A DNA stretch of 64,000 nt from Glandiceps talaboti (lineage: Eukaryota; Hemichordata; Enteropneusta; Spengelidae). Each line of letters opens with the position of its first letter. Within the stretch, counting starts at the first letter, position 1. Below are positions 36,464 to 48,628 of this stretch, piece by piece. A program made the translations under genes and the position numbers. The notes beneath the pieces are model-generated. The model was not told where the DNA came from. It saw only the letters and a list, made by a program, of their open reading frames with translations, and did not search any database. The stretch covers positions 9,897,732 to 9,961,731 of the forward strand of contig NC_135561.1 in the NCBI RefSeq assembly GCF_964340395.1, written 5' to 3'.

Positions 36464-36587
36464 CAAAGTGTCCGAGTTTCACGCTCAATGCGTTCATCAG
36501 ACATTGTCTGATGAACGCATTGAGCGTGAAACTCGGAGTTACAACTTAGCACCTCAAGTTCCAACCAACTCACTTTGATTATGTGTG
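36464..36587. mobile_element. palindromic insertion between TATG tracts, unit 0 only
   Basis: TCCGAGTTTCACGCTCAATG... (36471-36503) and its exact reverse complement (36505-36537) form a palindrome with 33-bp arms. Outside it, ATAATCAAAGTG (about 36459-36470) is mirrored by CACTTTGATTAT (about 36571-36582), with about 33 extra bases in the right arm. Units 1 and 2 pass directly from the TATG tract to TCAACTTTGTCG, so this is an insertion. The right arm carries the hammerhead-type core described separately. Confidence 0.75.
36504..36544 (+). ncRNA. candidate hammerhead ribozyme (short stem III)
   Basis: All conserved parts are in order. Stem I is TTGT (36504-36507) with ACAA (36541-36544). The core CTGATGA is at 36508-36514. 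Stem II is ACGC/GCGT with loop ATTGA (36515-36527). GAAA is at 36528-36531. A very short stem III, CT(C)GG(A)AG-type, covers 36532-36538, and the cleavage-site GTT ends at 36540. Hammerheads with such a short stem III are known from Penelope-like elements and related retroelements. A GTT site and a 2-3 bp stem III would make a single unit weak. This is a pattern match only. Confidence 0.5.
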
Positions 36588-37520
36588 TATGTATGTATGT
36601 ATGTATGTATGTATGTATGTATGTATGTATGTATGTATGTATGTATGTATGTATGTATGCATTAACTTTGTCGTTCCGTGACAATGCTATCTATATACTC
36701 CTGTGGTTGATGGGAAATTACCGACCAGAATGTCACGACAAGGCAGAGATACCACCACCGAAGGACGACGACGAACTGCTACTCGGTATTCAGGTATCAC
36801 AAGGACCAACGGAAAGTAAAAGCACAAGCTGTCCCGGATATTATATCACTGCTGATATGATAAATAGATAGATACACTAAATCAATCAAATTTTGGATTG
36901 AAAATAATTAATCATAATCATCTCTGCATAGATTTGGATAATTAATAAAATATGTTTTCATGAAACTGTAAAATATATTATTTTGAATGTAAATCAGAAA
37001 GGTCGCCTTTGTAGTATTATGAAAATCACGTCGCCATCCCTGGGATTGATGGCCATCTAAATTGAAATGGCAACCTAGATGAAGAGGTCACACCTTAACT
37101 ACATCTGTATGCTAACGTTCTGTACTTAAAGCATTCATTTACGTTGTCAATGTATCTGTTTGTCGTAACGTCCAAAATCTCGGAGTTTCGATGACGACAT
37201 ATTATTGCAGACCTCAGACTGTCACCTGTACAGAAACAGACGACTGAATACTGTGAATGACTAACGTATAGAGAGGTTAGAGGTGGAAACTGATCTTGAT
37301 GTATTGTCCGCTCCCTAGGCTGACATGGCAGCATTATACTTTTCACAAACAGGGATAACATGGCTTTTCACAGTAGCCAGGGATGTGGGACAGCTAACAA
37401 ACATCGAAGGGTACTTCTATAGCTTTCTTTTTTTAAACTCAAATTAAAACAACTGGAGTAGAATAACGACATGCATAGTAATTATGTAGTTATAACAGAC
37501 ATAACCAATAATACTACGAC

Positions 37521-37532
37521 GAAAGTGAAAGT
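37521..37532 (+). promoter_or_regulatory. IRF-like element, unit 0 module 1
   Basis: GAAAGTGAAAGT in ACGAC-GAAAGTGAAAGTATAATATGC; 2.3 kb upstream of the start codon of copy 0. Confidence 0.4.
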
Positions 37533-38638
37533 ATAATATGCTCTAGATTTTATGTCGCGAACAAAGCGATAGACAGAAATTCATATCTTTCATGCACTCG
37601 GTCGAAATAAGTCCAACATTCTTAAGGAAAGTGAGCGTTACAGACAAATTTAGTTACAGTTTATATCGTCATACTATCCCTCATCCATCAACAGAAACCT
37701 CACCCACCATTTATTGCACTGCCACAGTGATAACCAGTAGCTGCTTTGCTAGCTGCCATATTGTTTGTACACATTTGTAGCGTGGACAGTGACTTGACAA
37801 TAATGCACAACACTTGCTTATTTTGTTCGGGTTTCACTGATGCAGTAGTAGAAACCGACCGACCAGAATGCAACGACGGCAGAGATACCATCACCTAAAG
37901 ACGAGGACGAACTGCCATTCGGTATTCAGGTATTACAAGGACCAATGGAAAGTAAAAGTACAACCTGTCCTGGATTTTATATCACTACTGATATGATAAA
38001 TATATAGATACATTAAATCTATCAAATATTTGATTGAAAATAATTAGTCATAAACATATCTGCATAGCTAGATTTGGACAATTAACAAAATATGTTTTTA
38101 TGAAACTTTAAAATATATTATTTTGAATGTAAATCAGAAAGGTCGCCTTTGTAGTATTATGAAAATCACATCGCCATCCCTGGGATTGATGGCCATCTAA
38201 ATTGAAATGGCAACCTAGATAATGAGGTCACACCTTAACTACAACTGTATCGTAACGTCCTGTACTTAAAGCATTCAATATATCTGTTTGTACTAACGTC
38301 CAAAACCCCGGAGTTTCGATGACGACATATTATTGCAGGCCTCAAACAGTCACCTGTAGAGAAACAGAATGACAACGTATAGAGAGGTCAGAGGTGGAAA
38401 CTGATCTTGATGTATTGTCCGCTGCTTAGGCTGACATGGCAGGGATTATATTGTTCACAAACAGGGACAACATGGCTTTTCACAGTAGCCATGGATGTGG
38501 GACAGCTAACCAACATCGAAGGGTAGTTTTGTAGCTTTCTTTTTTTAAATCTCAAATTTAAAACAACTGGAGTAGAATAACGACATGCATAGTACTTATG
38601 TAGTTAAAACAGACATATATAACCAATAATACTACGAC

Positions 38639-38650
38639 GAAAGTGAAAGT
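38639..38650 (+). promoter_or_regulatory. IRF-like element, unit 0 module 2
   Basis: GAAAGTGAAAGT in the same context (ACGAC before, ACAATATGC after); 3.4 kb upstream of copy 0 and 2.4 kb downstream of the stop of copy 1. Confidence 0.4.
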
Positions 38651-38968
38651 ACAATATGCTCAAGATTTTATATCGCGAACAATGCGATAGACAGAAAATT
38701 CATTTCTTTCATGCACTCGGTCGAAATAAGTCCAACATTCTTAAGTTAGCTACAGACAAATATAGTTACTGTTTATATCGTAATTCTATCCCTCATCCAT
38801 CAACAGAAACCTCACCCACCATTTATTGCACTGCCACAGTGATAACCAGTAGCTGCATTGCTAGCTGCCATATTGTTTGTACACATATGTAGCGTGTACA
38901 GTGACTAGACAATAATGCACAACACTTGCTTATTTTGTTCGGGTTTCACTGATGCAGTAGTAGAAACA

Positions 38969-41011
38969 TCACTAATTCTACTATTTATCAGTGTTTTGTC
39001 GACAAAAGATATAATTTTGAACTTAATAAAAATGCCACCAATTCATTCGAATAAGGGTTACGTCACATTGCCAACTGGGTTGAAGTTCATCAATATCTGA
39101 ATTCGTAAATGATGATGAGGTATGTTTAAATAATATTCTTAATGTTGCTTGGTACTGATAGGGGAGGGTGACTTAAGGATGGAGGAGGGGGTTACCGGAA
39201 GCAAGGTATTCCATTCTGAGTCATTTGATGTCAATTTCAAAGTAATAAGAAAAAATCAGTCTCTTCTATTAATAAAATGATGGCCATGGTAAGTCCAGTG
39301 TGAAATGGCTGATTGACAAACGGTTAAGCGACAAGTTTAAAATACAATGTGGCCCTTTTTAATTCCGATAAAATAATTCAAGAACTAGCATTCGTTCATT
39401 TTTGAGTAAAAATCCAAAATAAGCCAAATGACAATGGTATATTGAGTTAAAGTTTTTTATTTTAATAATTGTACAATGAAATTATTACTTTCATCAATTT
39501 TAGTATATGTTTTTTCCTCCTGCTGGAATAAAATTCAATAAAGAAGTCAAGTTTACTTGAGTGTATTTCGGATATACCCTGGCAATAGAATTGTATCCTT
39601 GACTGAATTCTGTCTATACTACATGTGACGTGTGGATGGTAGCAAATCAATTCTTTGAAATTACATGAAAAAACACATCAATATGTTCTGCATATAAGGC
39701 ATAAATACAGTTTAGCGTTAACTGAAACCATCGAGGGAAACATGGTTTCTTTGTTGTACCTGCTTTTTGTAACAGTTTAAATCCACGGAAATGAAAATTG
39801 AAGATTAACTAAAATTATAAATGTTTTATTATTCGTGATATAAAATCTATCACTGCTACATAAATCATTAACGCATTTTCTTCTCCAAGTTATTTAGAAA
39901 AAAAGAAAGTATATGGAATATTTAGAAAGTGAAAACATTTGATTAGCCAGCGTTATTGCAGTATTGTCTAACCAAACTGGAAATTGTTCACTCAGTTCAA
40001 CATGAAATTTAAAACCAATCAAACATGAAAACACAAAAGTAATTACGTGATGGCGCACCTAACTTCTTAAATAAAAGTCTCGAAGGTTTGCTAATACTGA
40101 ATTCAAATAAAAACTATATCCCTTCGTTATTGAACATCACCAAGATAAATAAGAGATTGTCATGCAATATGTAAAAAAATCATGCTATACCTCACATTGG
40201 TTACCAAACATAGATTTAATTATATCATGTTGAAAAATATTTGAGTAAAGATTGTATTGAAAAAGTCTTGTTTTATTCACTTGAGTGATTTAAAAACGTA
40301 TGAACTTTCTTTTCGTAAAATTTGTATGATTTGAGCTACTTTGAATTGTTCCTCAAATTTAGCATCTTTACTGATCTTATGTTTTCGACTATCAGTAAGA
40401 TGGCACTGGCTCACTACTATATGGCCAAAATGACATATTACATTTGACATAGTAAATAAACACCCTATGTATAATCCCAAACGTTTGACCTGATGTTTCA
40501 CATACGAAATGTGTATGCTGGTGGTAAAAACAACTTTAACCGAAGACTAACATCCACACATGAACCATATAAATTGACATCTTAAAATTGTGGGTCATTT
40601 TTGTTCCTTGGTCATGCAGCCTACACCCTTCACTTACGCGATTTTGTCAGTGTCAAAGTCTCAATGTTTTGTATCTCTAGCCGCCGTATCTGATGGCGTC
40701 AGTTAGTGTCTTCAAATGGGATCTGAATAAATGATGAGAGTGGAACTTTAGAAGAATTAGCCAATCCCCAAGGGACATATTTTGAGATAGACTTTAAAGT
40801 ATTGAACTTGGGTGAGCCATTGTTATTTTGATAATCTGATTTTAGATGTGAGACAGAACCAGTCGGCAAATGGCTAAGCTAATGTACATTGAGCACTCGC
40901 AAACTAATAAAGTCACTTGTGTTACATATCTTTTGAAAATGATTTACATTTCTATCGTTGTGCATATTGTGCTAAAATATAACTTTATTCGAAAAGATAA
41001 AAAAGGGTGTT
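38969..41011. other. 3' flank of IFI44-like copy 1
   Basis: Unique-looking non-coding sequence that is carried almost unchanged into units 2 and 3 (48947-50988 and 58981-61044); only a handful of single-base changes are seen by eye. Its open frames (39462-39650 and 40277-40501 minus) show no known motif. About 39840-40720 is homologous to the triplicated 1.2-kb units at 24721-28253. Confidence 0.6.
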
Positions 41012-44000
41012 TTACATAATTTGACAGCTACTATCGCTGCTTTCTAATTCGCCCTTGTACATTTTCGCCGAGGATAAAATGGCCAACAACATTTCTCGCA
41101 TGTATTGTTCTCTTTGCGGATCTTCTATGTTAGATTGGTGCATGGAATCATAGTTTGCTAAACAAAAAGTAACACATGCATCTAGGCCAACTAATCGTGC
41201 GAAATCGTCCTTTCTGCGATCCATGCCATCTGCATCCAATTGATGTTGTGCAATCAATTCGTCTGCATGTGTCATGATTAGGAAAATTGGGACACTACGA
41301 CCTGTTGATAGAGGGATAAGGCAGATGATTATATTTTTATATTCAATAAATTACAACAGTTACTAAACATAATGGTTTCAAATTAAAAAGAAATAAAGCT
41401 GAGACTGATCGTATTGTAGCCGATATTTTCAATACATACATACATACATACATACATACATACATACATACATACATACATACATACATGCATACATGCA
41501 TGCATGCATGCATGCATGCATACATACATACATACATACATACATACATACATACACTTACACACATACACATGCATACACACATACGTACGTACGTACG
41601 TACGTACATACATACATACATACATACATAAATGTATTTCGAAGGTTTTTATTAAGTCATCACAGGAGTTTTTCTCCTTAATTCTTGCAGGATGTGACAA
41701 AATAAGTCTGAACACAGGTTTCCAAAAAAATATTTATTTGTATTTCCTCGACGTTCTCATGTACTGAAAAGGCTAAGCTCTTTTGACAACGTCACCACTA
41801 TCGAGCATTTTGTCTATATTTGTTGGAATCAAACAGGTTACCGTAGTTGGTATTATTAAAATTTAGAATGAATGCACCACTGACCTGGCAACCTAGTGAC
41901 CTTACATTGATGTAAGTATTGTTTGGATATGAAGCAAAAATAAAGACCTAATGTTACATCCAGTTCGAGATGATTTCGATAACTTACCGTCTGGTCTCAC
42001 GGCTGTATTAACGATGACACTATGCATGACGTCTACATCGGTGGTTGCCTTTTGTACACAGACGACTGCATGGATTCTTTCATCACGTTTAGTACGTCTG
42101 ATACTGGTGCCAATACGCTTATCAGCAGGCTGGCGACCATTCAGAATATCCTGGACTCTTGTCGCCAATTGTAGTGGTCCTGCAGTTAATGATTGTCCAG
42201 GTACGTCCCACAGAGTAAAGGACAAGTGATGCTTATCAATGTGATATCTTGTATATACTCTTGTTCCTGATGCAGTTCCTCGAAATGTCGTAGCAATTGG
42301 TCCCCCGTATCCTAATGACTGTAAGTCCAAACGAAAAGAAACATTGCCCTTTATTAGTCTAACGCTTCTAAAACAAACAACTCGTTCCATATATTGGTAA
42401 CCTTGTAACATTTATGACCGCATAAATAACACCATAGACATTTGAGACGTCGATGGTAGCACTTTGGCATCACAAACATATTACATTGTAATTACTGTCG
42501 TCTATGACAAAATATTCCAGGCTCTTCCCATTACAGTAAATAGGCAATACTATATATACCCCAAGATACTTAGCTTTCCCTTTTGTAAATTGGCTTTAAA
42601 CTTGAGAAAAGTAACAAACACGTCAGTTGATATGTAGCAAAATGTAAAAACTACATGTTTTCCTACATCACATCTGTGAACTTGTTAGATGTTTTTGGTT
42701 GGTCACACGACTCAGTATTGGAATCGTGCGACAAAAATAGAATCCAACATGAGTTAAAGTTTACAGCGACAGCGTGCATGTTGAAATCTGGTTTCCGATA
42801 ATTTCCTATTCACCACGCTTAAACCAACGTTTCCTAGTAAGCTAATATTATTCCCGTTTTCATATGACACAGCTAAAAGTGTGGTACTCTGGTATTCTGT
42901 TTACAAACTGATAAATGAACCAATTTTTTATTTCACTACAACAGTTTTCATCTCTGCGTCAACATATCACTGAGTAGCACTGAATAGGTATCGACTGAAT
43001 GCTCAAAATTTTGATTGTTTTGACTGACGATTAACAATTAAGTCAAGGACATTTCTTACCTTTGCAATTGAATTGATGGCCGAGGACTTGCCATGTCCAG
43101 GAGGTCCAAAAAAGGCAATGTTCTGATTACAGCTGATTTTCTCAAGGTCGCCTAATATGTCAATATACAGATATTTACACATACAGTGTAAAGTTGAATT
43201 GATCAATTTTTAATTATTGTCATTCAAAGAGTTACAGCGAAGCAATTGGGAAAACAACACCTTGCTACATAGTTTACCTAAGTACTCCAAATGTACTGCT
43301 CAGATCCCCCAGGACCCATGCCTTCAACACGCCCTTTCAATCAGCTTGTAATTGCAAATAGTCTAACAATTGTATATTTACTATTTTGTTTACTGACATT
43401 AAAATAGGTAATAATTCTAATTCATATTTTCGATAATGCGATTGGTCACAGAACATTCTCTTCCTATCGGATTCTAGCAGCCGTACTTAACAGCTTTGAG
43501 AAACTGATTTTCTAAAGCCTTGTATTTTGTGGTTTAAAACATGAAAACATACTTATTAAGGTTTCAAATGAGTGCATCGTAAAATAAAAAAATGTAATAA
43601 AGATGTTACAACCTTTTCGACGAGAATCACTTGATTATGAATATACTTACTTAGGTCTGGGGCGACACCTCTGACATGATAAACAAAGTTCTGCCTTTGA
43701 TACGTCGATAGTAAGTTATTGTTTTCAAGCATAGGACTAATTGATCCTTTGATTACTGCACGCTCGAAAATCATGATTTCGTCATCATCATCCAGGTCAT
43801 TTTCTTCCTTTACTTTTGTTATTAGGTCATAAACATTACTCATATTATTGGGTTTATAGAGTTTTGCAGTGACCGTATCAACTTTGTATAAATTCAATTG
43901 CAACCCTGGAACAAAAAAAAATGCGATTATAACTAAATATATTGATGATGCATGTTATTTCATTCGTGTATATTCTCTGGCTTTGATAGTAATACGAATT

Positions 44001-45463
44001 AGCTATTGGCTAAATATATATATATATTTATCTTGCACGATGGGCTATAGTGACTGAAGATCGTGAAACAACTCTCCGTTAACAACCCTTCTAAAGCCTT
44101 GAAGTTATATTGAACTTGGTACCTAGAACCTGGAGAGTGTACTGTAAAATGACTGTTCTACTTTTAGTCTGAGACTCATGTCATGCATTCTACAAGGATG
44201 GGTTAGAGGTTATTTTGCCAAAAATCCTGATTGGCTATATAACCATGCAAAAGTGAAAAATTAGATCATATTTACTACAACAAGGATATGCATTGTATGA
44301 AAGTGAAAGTAAAACCTGCCCTGTATGTTATATCGCGAAAAATATTATAAATACATAGATACACTCAATGTATCATACATTTAATGGGAAGCAATTTATT
44401 GTAACAATATCAATGGCTGCGTAGATTTGGATAATGAGCAAAAATATTTTTTTATGAAACTGAAATATTTGATCTTAAATCAGACAGGATTTGTTGTACT
44501 TTTAAGGAAAACAGATCACCATCCAGAAGAATTTGGACTGTCTACACTGACATGGCAACCTAGATAAAGATGTCACAGGTTAACGGCATCACTGTAGTAA
44601 CATAATGATGATAATATTAATGTGAAATCATAATGTGCCTTTCCTCGTGAGAGCTCAAGGCGCTCACACTTAGTACCCCTGGCACGGATCAATGGCAGCA
44701 CAACGGCCCTTTATACTTCCTCAACTCTCGGGGGAGCATACAATCCATTGCAGCCTCTAAAAGCGCATACCAACATATATCCTACGAGGTCCCCTATTAT
44801 ACAGCTGGGTTGACTAAGGCATAGTCATGGTTCAAATCTTGCCCAAGGAATTTAGCCTTTCAGAAACAAACGGCAGTGACGGGCCTCGTTGCACAGCTGA
44901 AACGCTTTGTGAGGGTGTGCTACTTCCTATGCATAAGGAACCCCTATAACGACTTGACATGTATGTGAAATTGGGGGATTTATATGGGAAGTTTTCGAGT
45001 TCCTATAGAGACAACATAGTTCACTCGGTATTACCTGGATGTTTTACCCATGGGACATGACGGTTAATTTTGTATAGAGATAGCCACATTTCCGACTAAT
45101 AATAACAGAGACACCACACAACACCTCATACAGCAGGATCATTTGTATAAACCCATTAAAAAGTGATACGCATATCCATTATTTTACTGTAACAGTGCAG
45201 TTGAAGCAAGCTAGTGTGAAAGTGATGTCACATAAACTTGATGTTTACTATCCGACTGCTAAACAACATGAATATCTGCGTCTAAACCCCTACCAACTGT
45301 AAGCGGCACCGCTGCTATTGTACATTGTGCAGATGAAAGAGCTTGTATTTATGTGGCTGTAAAACATACCATATCCCATGAGAAAACCACCAAAATAACC
45401 AAGATTACACTTTAGGTAGTACAAGCAATAATATCACTATAATGTGTACTTACTGTTGGCCAT
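41012..45463 (-). CDS. IFI44-like GTPase with N-terminal Ubl-like domain and CaaX box, copy 1
   Basis: Exons: 45454-45463, 43651-43905, 43060-43151, 41988-42318 and 41012-41301. They total 978 nt (325 residues) with GT-AG introns and matching phases (1, 1, 0, 1). The start MANR has a good context (GCAATGGCC). Residues about 4-87 look like a ubiquitin fold (VYDLITKVKEE helix; IMIFERAV; LLSTYQRQNFVYHVRG). G1 is GPPGHGKS at 104-111, G3 DVPG at 157-160 and G4 THAD at 240-243. The block DILNGRQPADKR...RIHAVVCVQ and the later CLANYDSM match vertebrate IFI44/IFI44L (HILKGCMPD...RIHCVAYVL; VGNYASD). It ends SSCQIM, a farnesyl-type CaaX motif, so membrane attachment is likely. Vertebrate relatives are interferon-induced antiviral proteins with a TLDc domain at the N-terminus; here that domain is absent. 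An IRF-like site lies in intron 1. Confidence 0.85.
41431..41632. repeat. compound CATA/CATG/CGTA microsatellite in intron 4, copy 1
   Basis: CATA tract, CATG tract, CATA tract, a CACACATACA segment, CGTA tract, CATA tract. The same compound tract is in copies 2 (51410-51617) and 3 (61466-61662) with different tract lengths. Reading frames through it are artefacts. Confidence 0.95.
44299..44315 (+). promoter_or_regulatory. IRF-like element in intron 1 of copy 1
   Basis: GAAAGTGAAAGTAAAAC holds two and a half GAAANN repeats, about 390 bp upstream of the Ubl exon. Confidence 0.45.
44612..44895 (+). repeat. interspersed SINE-like repeat in intron 1 of copy 1
   Basis: Same element as at 34232-34520, lacking an internal stretch (ATAGGACTGAGCATTC region) present in copy 0. 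Confidence 0.55.
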
Positions 45464-46608
45464 TGCTACACCAGCATTTACAGGTAAACTATTTGGTATT
45501 GTGCTTGCACTGGTGGTCCTTGCTATACCTAAGTACCAAGTGGCAGTTCGTCCTCGTTCTTATGTGGTGCTGTCTCTGCCATCTATATATTCTGGTTGGT
45601 AATTTCCCATCATCCACAGGGGCAGATTGAATGTCAATATTACACAATTATATACAGTTCAACATCCTGTTTATATACAATGTATGCTCACTAGTTGATC
45701 TTATTTTCCACAATATCCACCAGTCCAGTTTATATATGCTCACTATTTGATGTTTTTTTCCCACAATATCGATCACATTATGAACATTTGTTTATATCCG
45801 TAAAGGTACACACATATAGACCTTCATTGACCGTTTGACACCAATATGGCCGTACATTCTTTCCAGAATACGCTGTCGTTTGTCCATATGGATAAATCCG
45901 GATTTTGTAATTTCTTTTCTTCTAGAGGCAGCAGATTTTAAGTGACAAATCATTATGTGCAAGTAGTGTTTTGGTGTTTTCTCAAGTATGACTGGGCTGG
46001 TAGGAGAGAGTTGCAGCTCCGTGAGAAATTAATAATTGGGGATATCAGAACTATACTATACACTGTGTTTTAATTATCCCCCAACCCGTACACCCCACAA
46101 TCTCTATGATTAATGGGGTTTCACAATGTAGACATTTACGGATTTTTTTTCAATATCGAAATTAGATTTAGTAAAAACTCTCTCAAAGAGAACCAAACTT
46201 TCCATGCTAATTTTCGACAGTTGTTTTGCAGGTTTTTTTATAGCATTGTTACTGAACAACAATATGTTTGTCACGGTCTGTACCAAGTGTGAATCATATG
46301 ACCTGAACCCGTTTCATGGCGATAAATCATTTTTGACCGCTGTTGACATAGAGTCGTCATTAGAATTGATTACTTCACAGTGCCTCTATTTGTGTTTGCA
46401 TAATTTCACAATTAATTTAGATATGGTTAAAATATTGTGACCTAGTACTTCATAGAAAACTGAACTTATATATCTATTATTTTCATATCATAAAATCTAG
46501 GACGGCTTGTACTTTCGCTTCTCCTACTATGTTATTGTAATGTATGTATGTATGTATGTATGTATGTATGTATGTATGTATGTATGTATGTATGTATGTA
46601 TGTATGTA

Positions 46609-46641
<33 letters not shown>

Positions 46642-46670
46642 ATGTATGTATGTATCAACTTTGTCGTTCC
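45464..46670. other. upstream region of IFI44-like copy 1
   Basis: Presumed 5' leader at about 45464-45625 (minus strand), then non-coding sequence. The plus frame 46204-46440 (LLNNNMFVTVCTKCESYDLN...) is open here and in unit 2 but not in unit 0, and shows no known domain. A TATG tract with a TG core lies at 46542-46654. Confidence 0.5.
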
Positions 46671-47491
46671 GTGACAATGCTATCTATATACCCCTGTGGT
46701 TGATGGGAAATTACCGACCAGAATGTCACGACAAGGCAGAGATACCACCACCGAAGGACGAGGACGAACTGCCACTCGGTATTCAGGTATCACAAGGACC
46801 AACGGAAAGTAAAAGCACAACCTGTCCCGGATATTATATTACTGCTGATATGATAAATAGATAGATACACAAAATCTATCAAATATTTGATTGAAAATAA
46901 TTAATCATAATCATCTCTGCATAGATTTGGATAATTAATAAAATATGTTTTCATGAAACTGTAAAATATATTATTTTGAATGTAAATCAGAAAGGTTACC
47001 TTTGTAGTATTATGAAAATCACGTCGCCATCCCTGGGATTGATGGCCATCTAAATTGAAATGGCAACCTAGATGAAGAGGTCACACCTTAACTACATCTG
47101 TATGCTAACGTTCTGTACTTAAAGCATTCAATATATCTGTTTGTACTAACGTCCAAAACCCCGGAGTTTCGATGACGACATATTATTGCAGGCCTCAAAC
47201 AGTCACCTGTAGAGAAACAGAATGACAACGTATAGAGAGGTCAGAGGTGGAAACTGATCTTGATGTATTGTCCGCTGCTTAGGCTGACATGGCAGGTATT
47301 ATACTGTTCACAAACAGGGACAACATGGCTTTTCACAGTAGCCATGGATGTGGGACAGCTAACCAACATCGAAGGGTAGTTTTGTAGCTTTCTTTTTTTA
47401 AATCTCAAATTTAAAACAACTGGAGTAGAATAACGACATGCATAGTACTTATGTAGTTAAAACAGACATATATAACCAATAATACTACGAC

Positions 47492-47503
47492 GAAAGTGAA
47501 AGT
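47492..47503 (+). promoter_or_regulatory. IRF-like element, unit 1 module 1
   Basis: GAAAGTGAAAGT followed by ACAATATGC; about 2.0 kb upstream of the copy 1 start. Confidence 0.4.
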
Positions 47504-48616
47504 ACAATATGCTCAAGATTTTATATCGCGAACAATGCGATAGACAGAAAATTCATTTCTTTCAAGCACTCGGTAGAAATAAGTCCAACATTCTTAAGGG
47601 AAGTGAGCGCTACAGACAAATATAGTTACTGTTTATATCGTCATACTATCCCTCATCCATCAACAGAAACCTCACCCACCATTTATTGCACTGCCACAGT
47701 GATAACCAGTAGCTGCTTTGCTAGCTGCCATATTGTTTGTACACATTTGTAGCATGTACAGTGACTTGGCAATAATGCACAACACTTGCTTATTTTGTTC
47801 GGGTTTCACTGATGCAGTAGTAGAAACCGTCCGACCAGAATGCAACGACGGCAGAGATACCATCACCTAAAGACGAGGACGAACTGCCACTCGATATTCA
47901 GGTATTACAAGGACCAATGGAAAGTAAAAGTACAACCTGTCCTGGATTTTATATCACTACTGATATGATAAATATATAGATACATTAAATCTATCAAATA
48001 TTTGATTGACAATAATTAGTCATAAACATATCTGCATAGCTAGATTTGGACAATTAACAAAATATACATATGTTTTTATGAAACTGTAAAATATATTATT
48101 TTGAATGTAAATCAGAAAGGTCGCCTTTGTAGTGTTAAGAAAATCACGTCGCCATCCCTGCGATTGATGGCCATCTAAATTGAAATGGCAACCTAGATAA
48201 TGAGGTCACACCTTAACTACAACTGTATCGTAACGTCCTGTACTTAAAGCATTCAATATATCTGTTTGTACTAACGTCCAAAACCTCGGAGTTTCGATGA
48301 CGACATATTATTGCAGGCCTCAAACAGTCACCTGTAGAGAAACAGAATGACAACGTATAGAGAGGTCAGAGGTGGAAACTGATCTTGATGTATTGTCCGC
48401 TGCTTAGGCTGACATGGCAGGTATTATACTGTTCACAAACAGGGACAACATGGCTTTTCACAGTAGCCATGGATGTGGGACAGCTAACCAACATCGAAGG
48501 GTAGTTTTGTAGCTTTCTTTTTTTAAATCTCAAATTTAAAACAACTGGAGTAGAATAACGACATGCATAGTACTTATGTAGTTAAAACAGACATATATAA
48601 CCAATAATACTACGAC

Positions 48617-48628
48617 GAAAGTGAAAGT
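48617..48628 (+). promoter_or_regulatory. IRF-like element, unit 1 module 2
   Basis: GAAAGTGAAAGT in the same context, about 3.2 kb upstream of the copy 1 start. Confidence 0.4.

Larger units (their letters stand above)
35191..36700. other. upstream region of IFI44-like copy 0
   Basis: From 35191 to about 35345 lies the presumed 5' leader, read on the minus strand (GATGGGAAATTACCAACCAG... GGACGAAC-type block). It is homologous, in inverted orientation, to the plus-strand modules at 36700 and 37856. An actttcactttt site at 36209-36220 is an IRF-like AAAAGTGAAAGT on the minus strand. TATG microsatellites occupy 36238-36360 and 36586-36660, with a hairpin insertion between them. The plus frame that is open in copies 1 and 2 (46204-46440) is disrupted here. 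Confidence 0.5.
36700..38968 (+). repeat. two 1.1-kb upstream modules of unit 0
   Basis: Modules 36700-37855 and 37856-38968 repeat each other with an offset of about 1120-1138 bp. Each opens with a block homologous to the inverted 5' leader of the minus-strand gene (GACCAGAATG...GACGAACTGC). ATAGATACA and GGCAACCTAGAT blocks follow, then an IRF-like GAAAGTGAAAGT and TTTTATATCGCGAACAA, and finally CACCCACCATTTATTGCACT. The open frame of the first module (MGNYRPECHDK..., to 36871) is closed in the second, so coding is doubtful. Confidence 0.75.

Noticed and set aside
38656-39100. Two plus-strand frames (78 and 61 codons) kept in units 0-2
   Set aside because: The whole region is nearly identical between units, so open frames are kept for free; no motif, start context or splice logic supports them.
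46204-46440. Plus-strand frame beginning LIFDSCFAG, which recalls a caspase-like FDSCFAG box
   Set aside because: The rest has no caspase features, an intron-like TTTTTATAG precedes the following block, and the frame is broken in unit 0.
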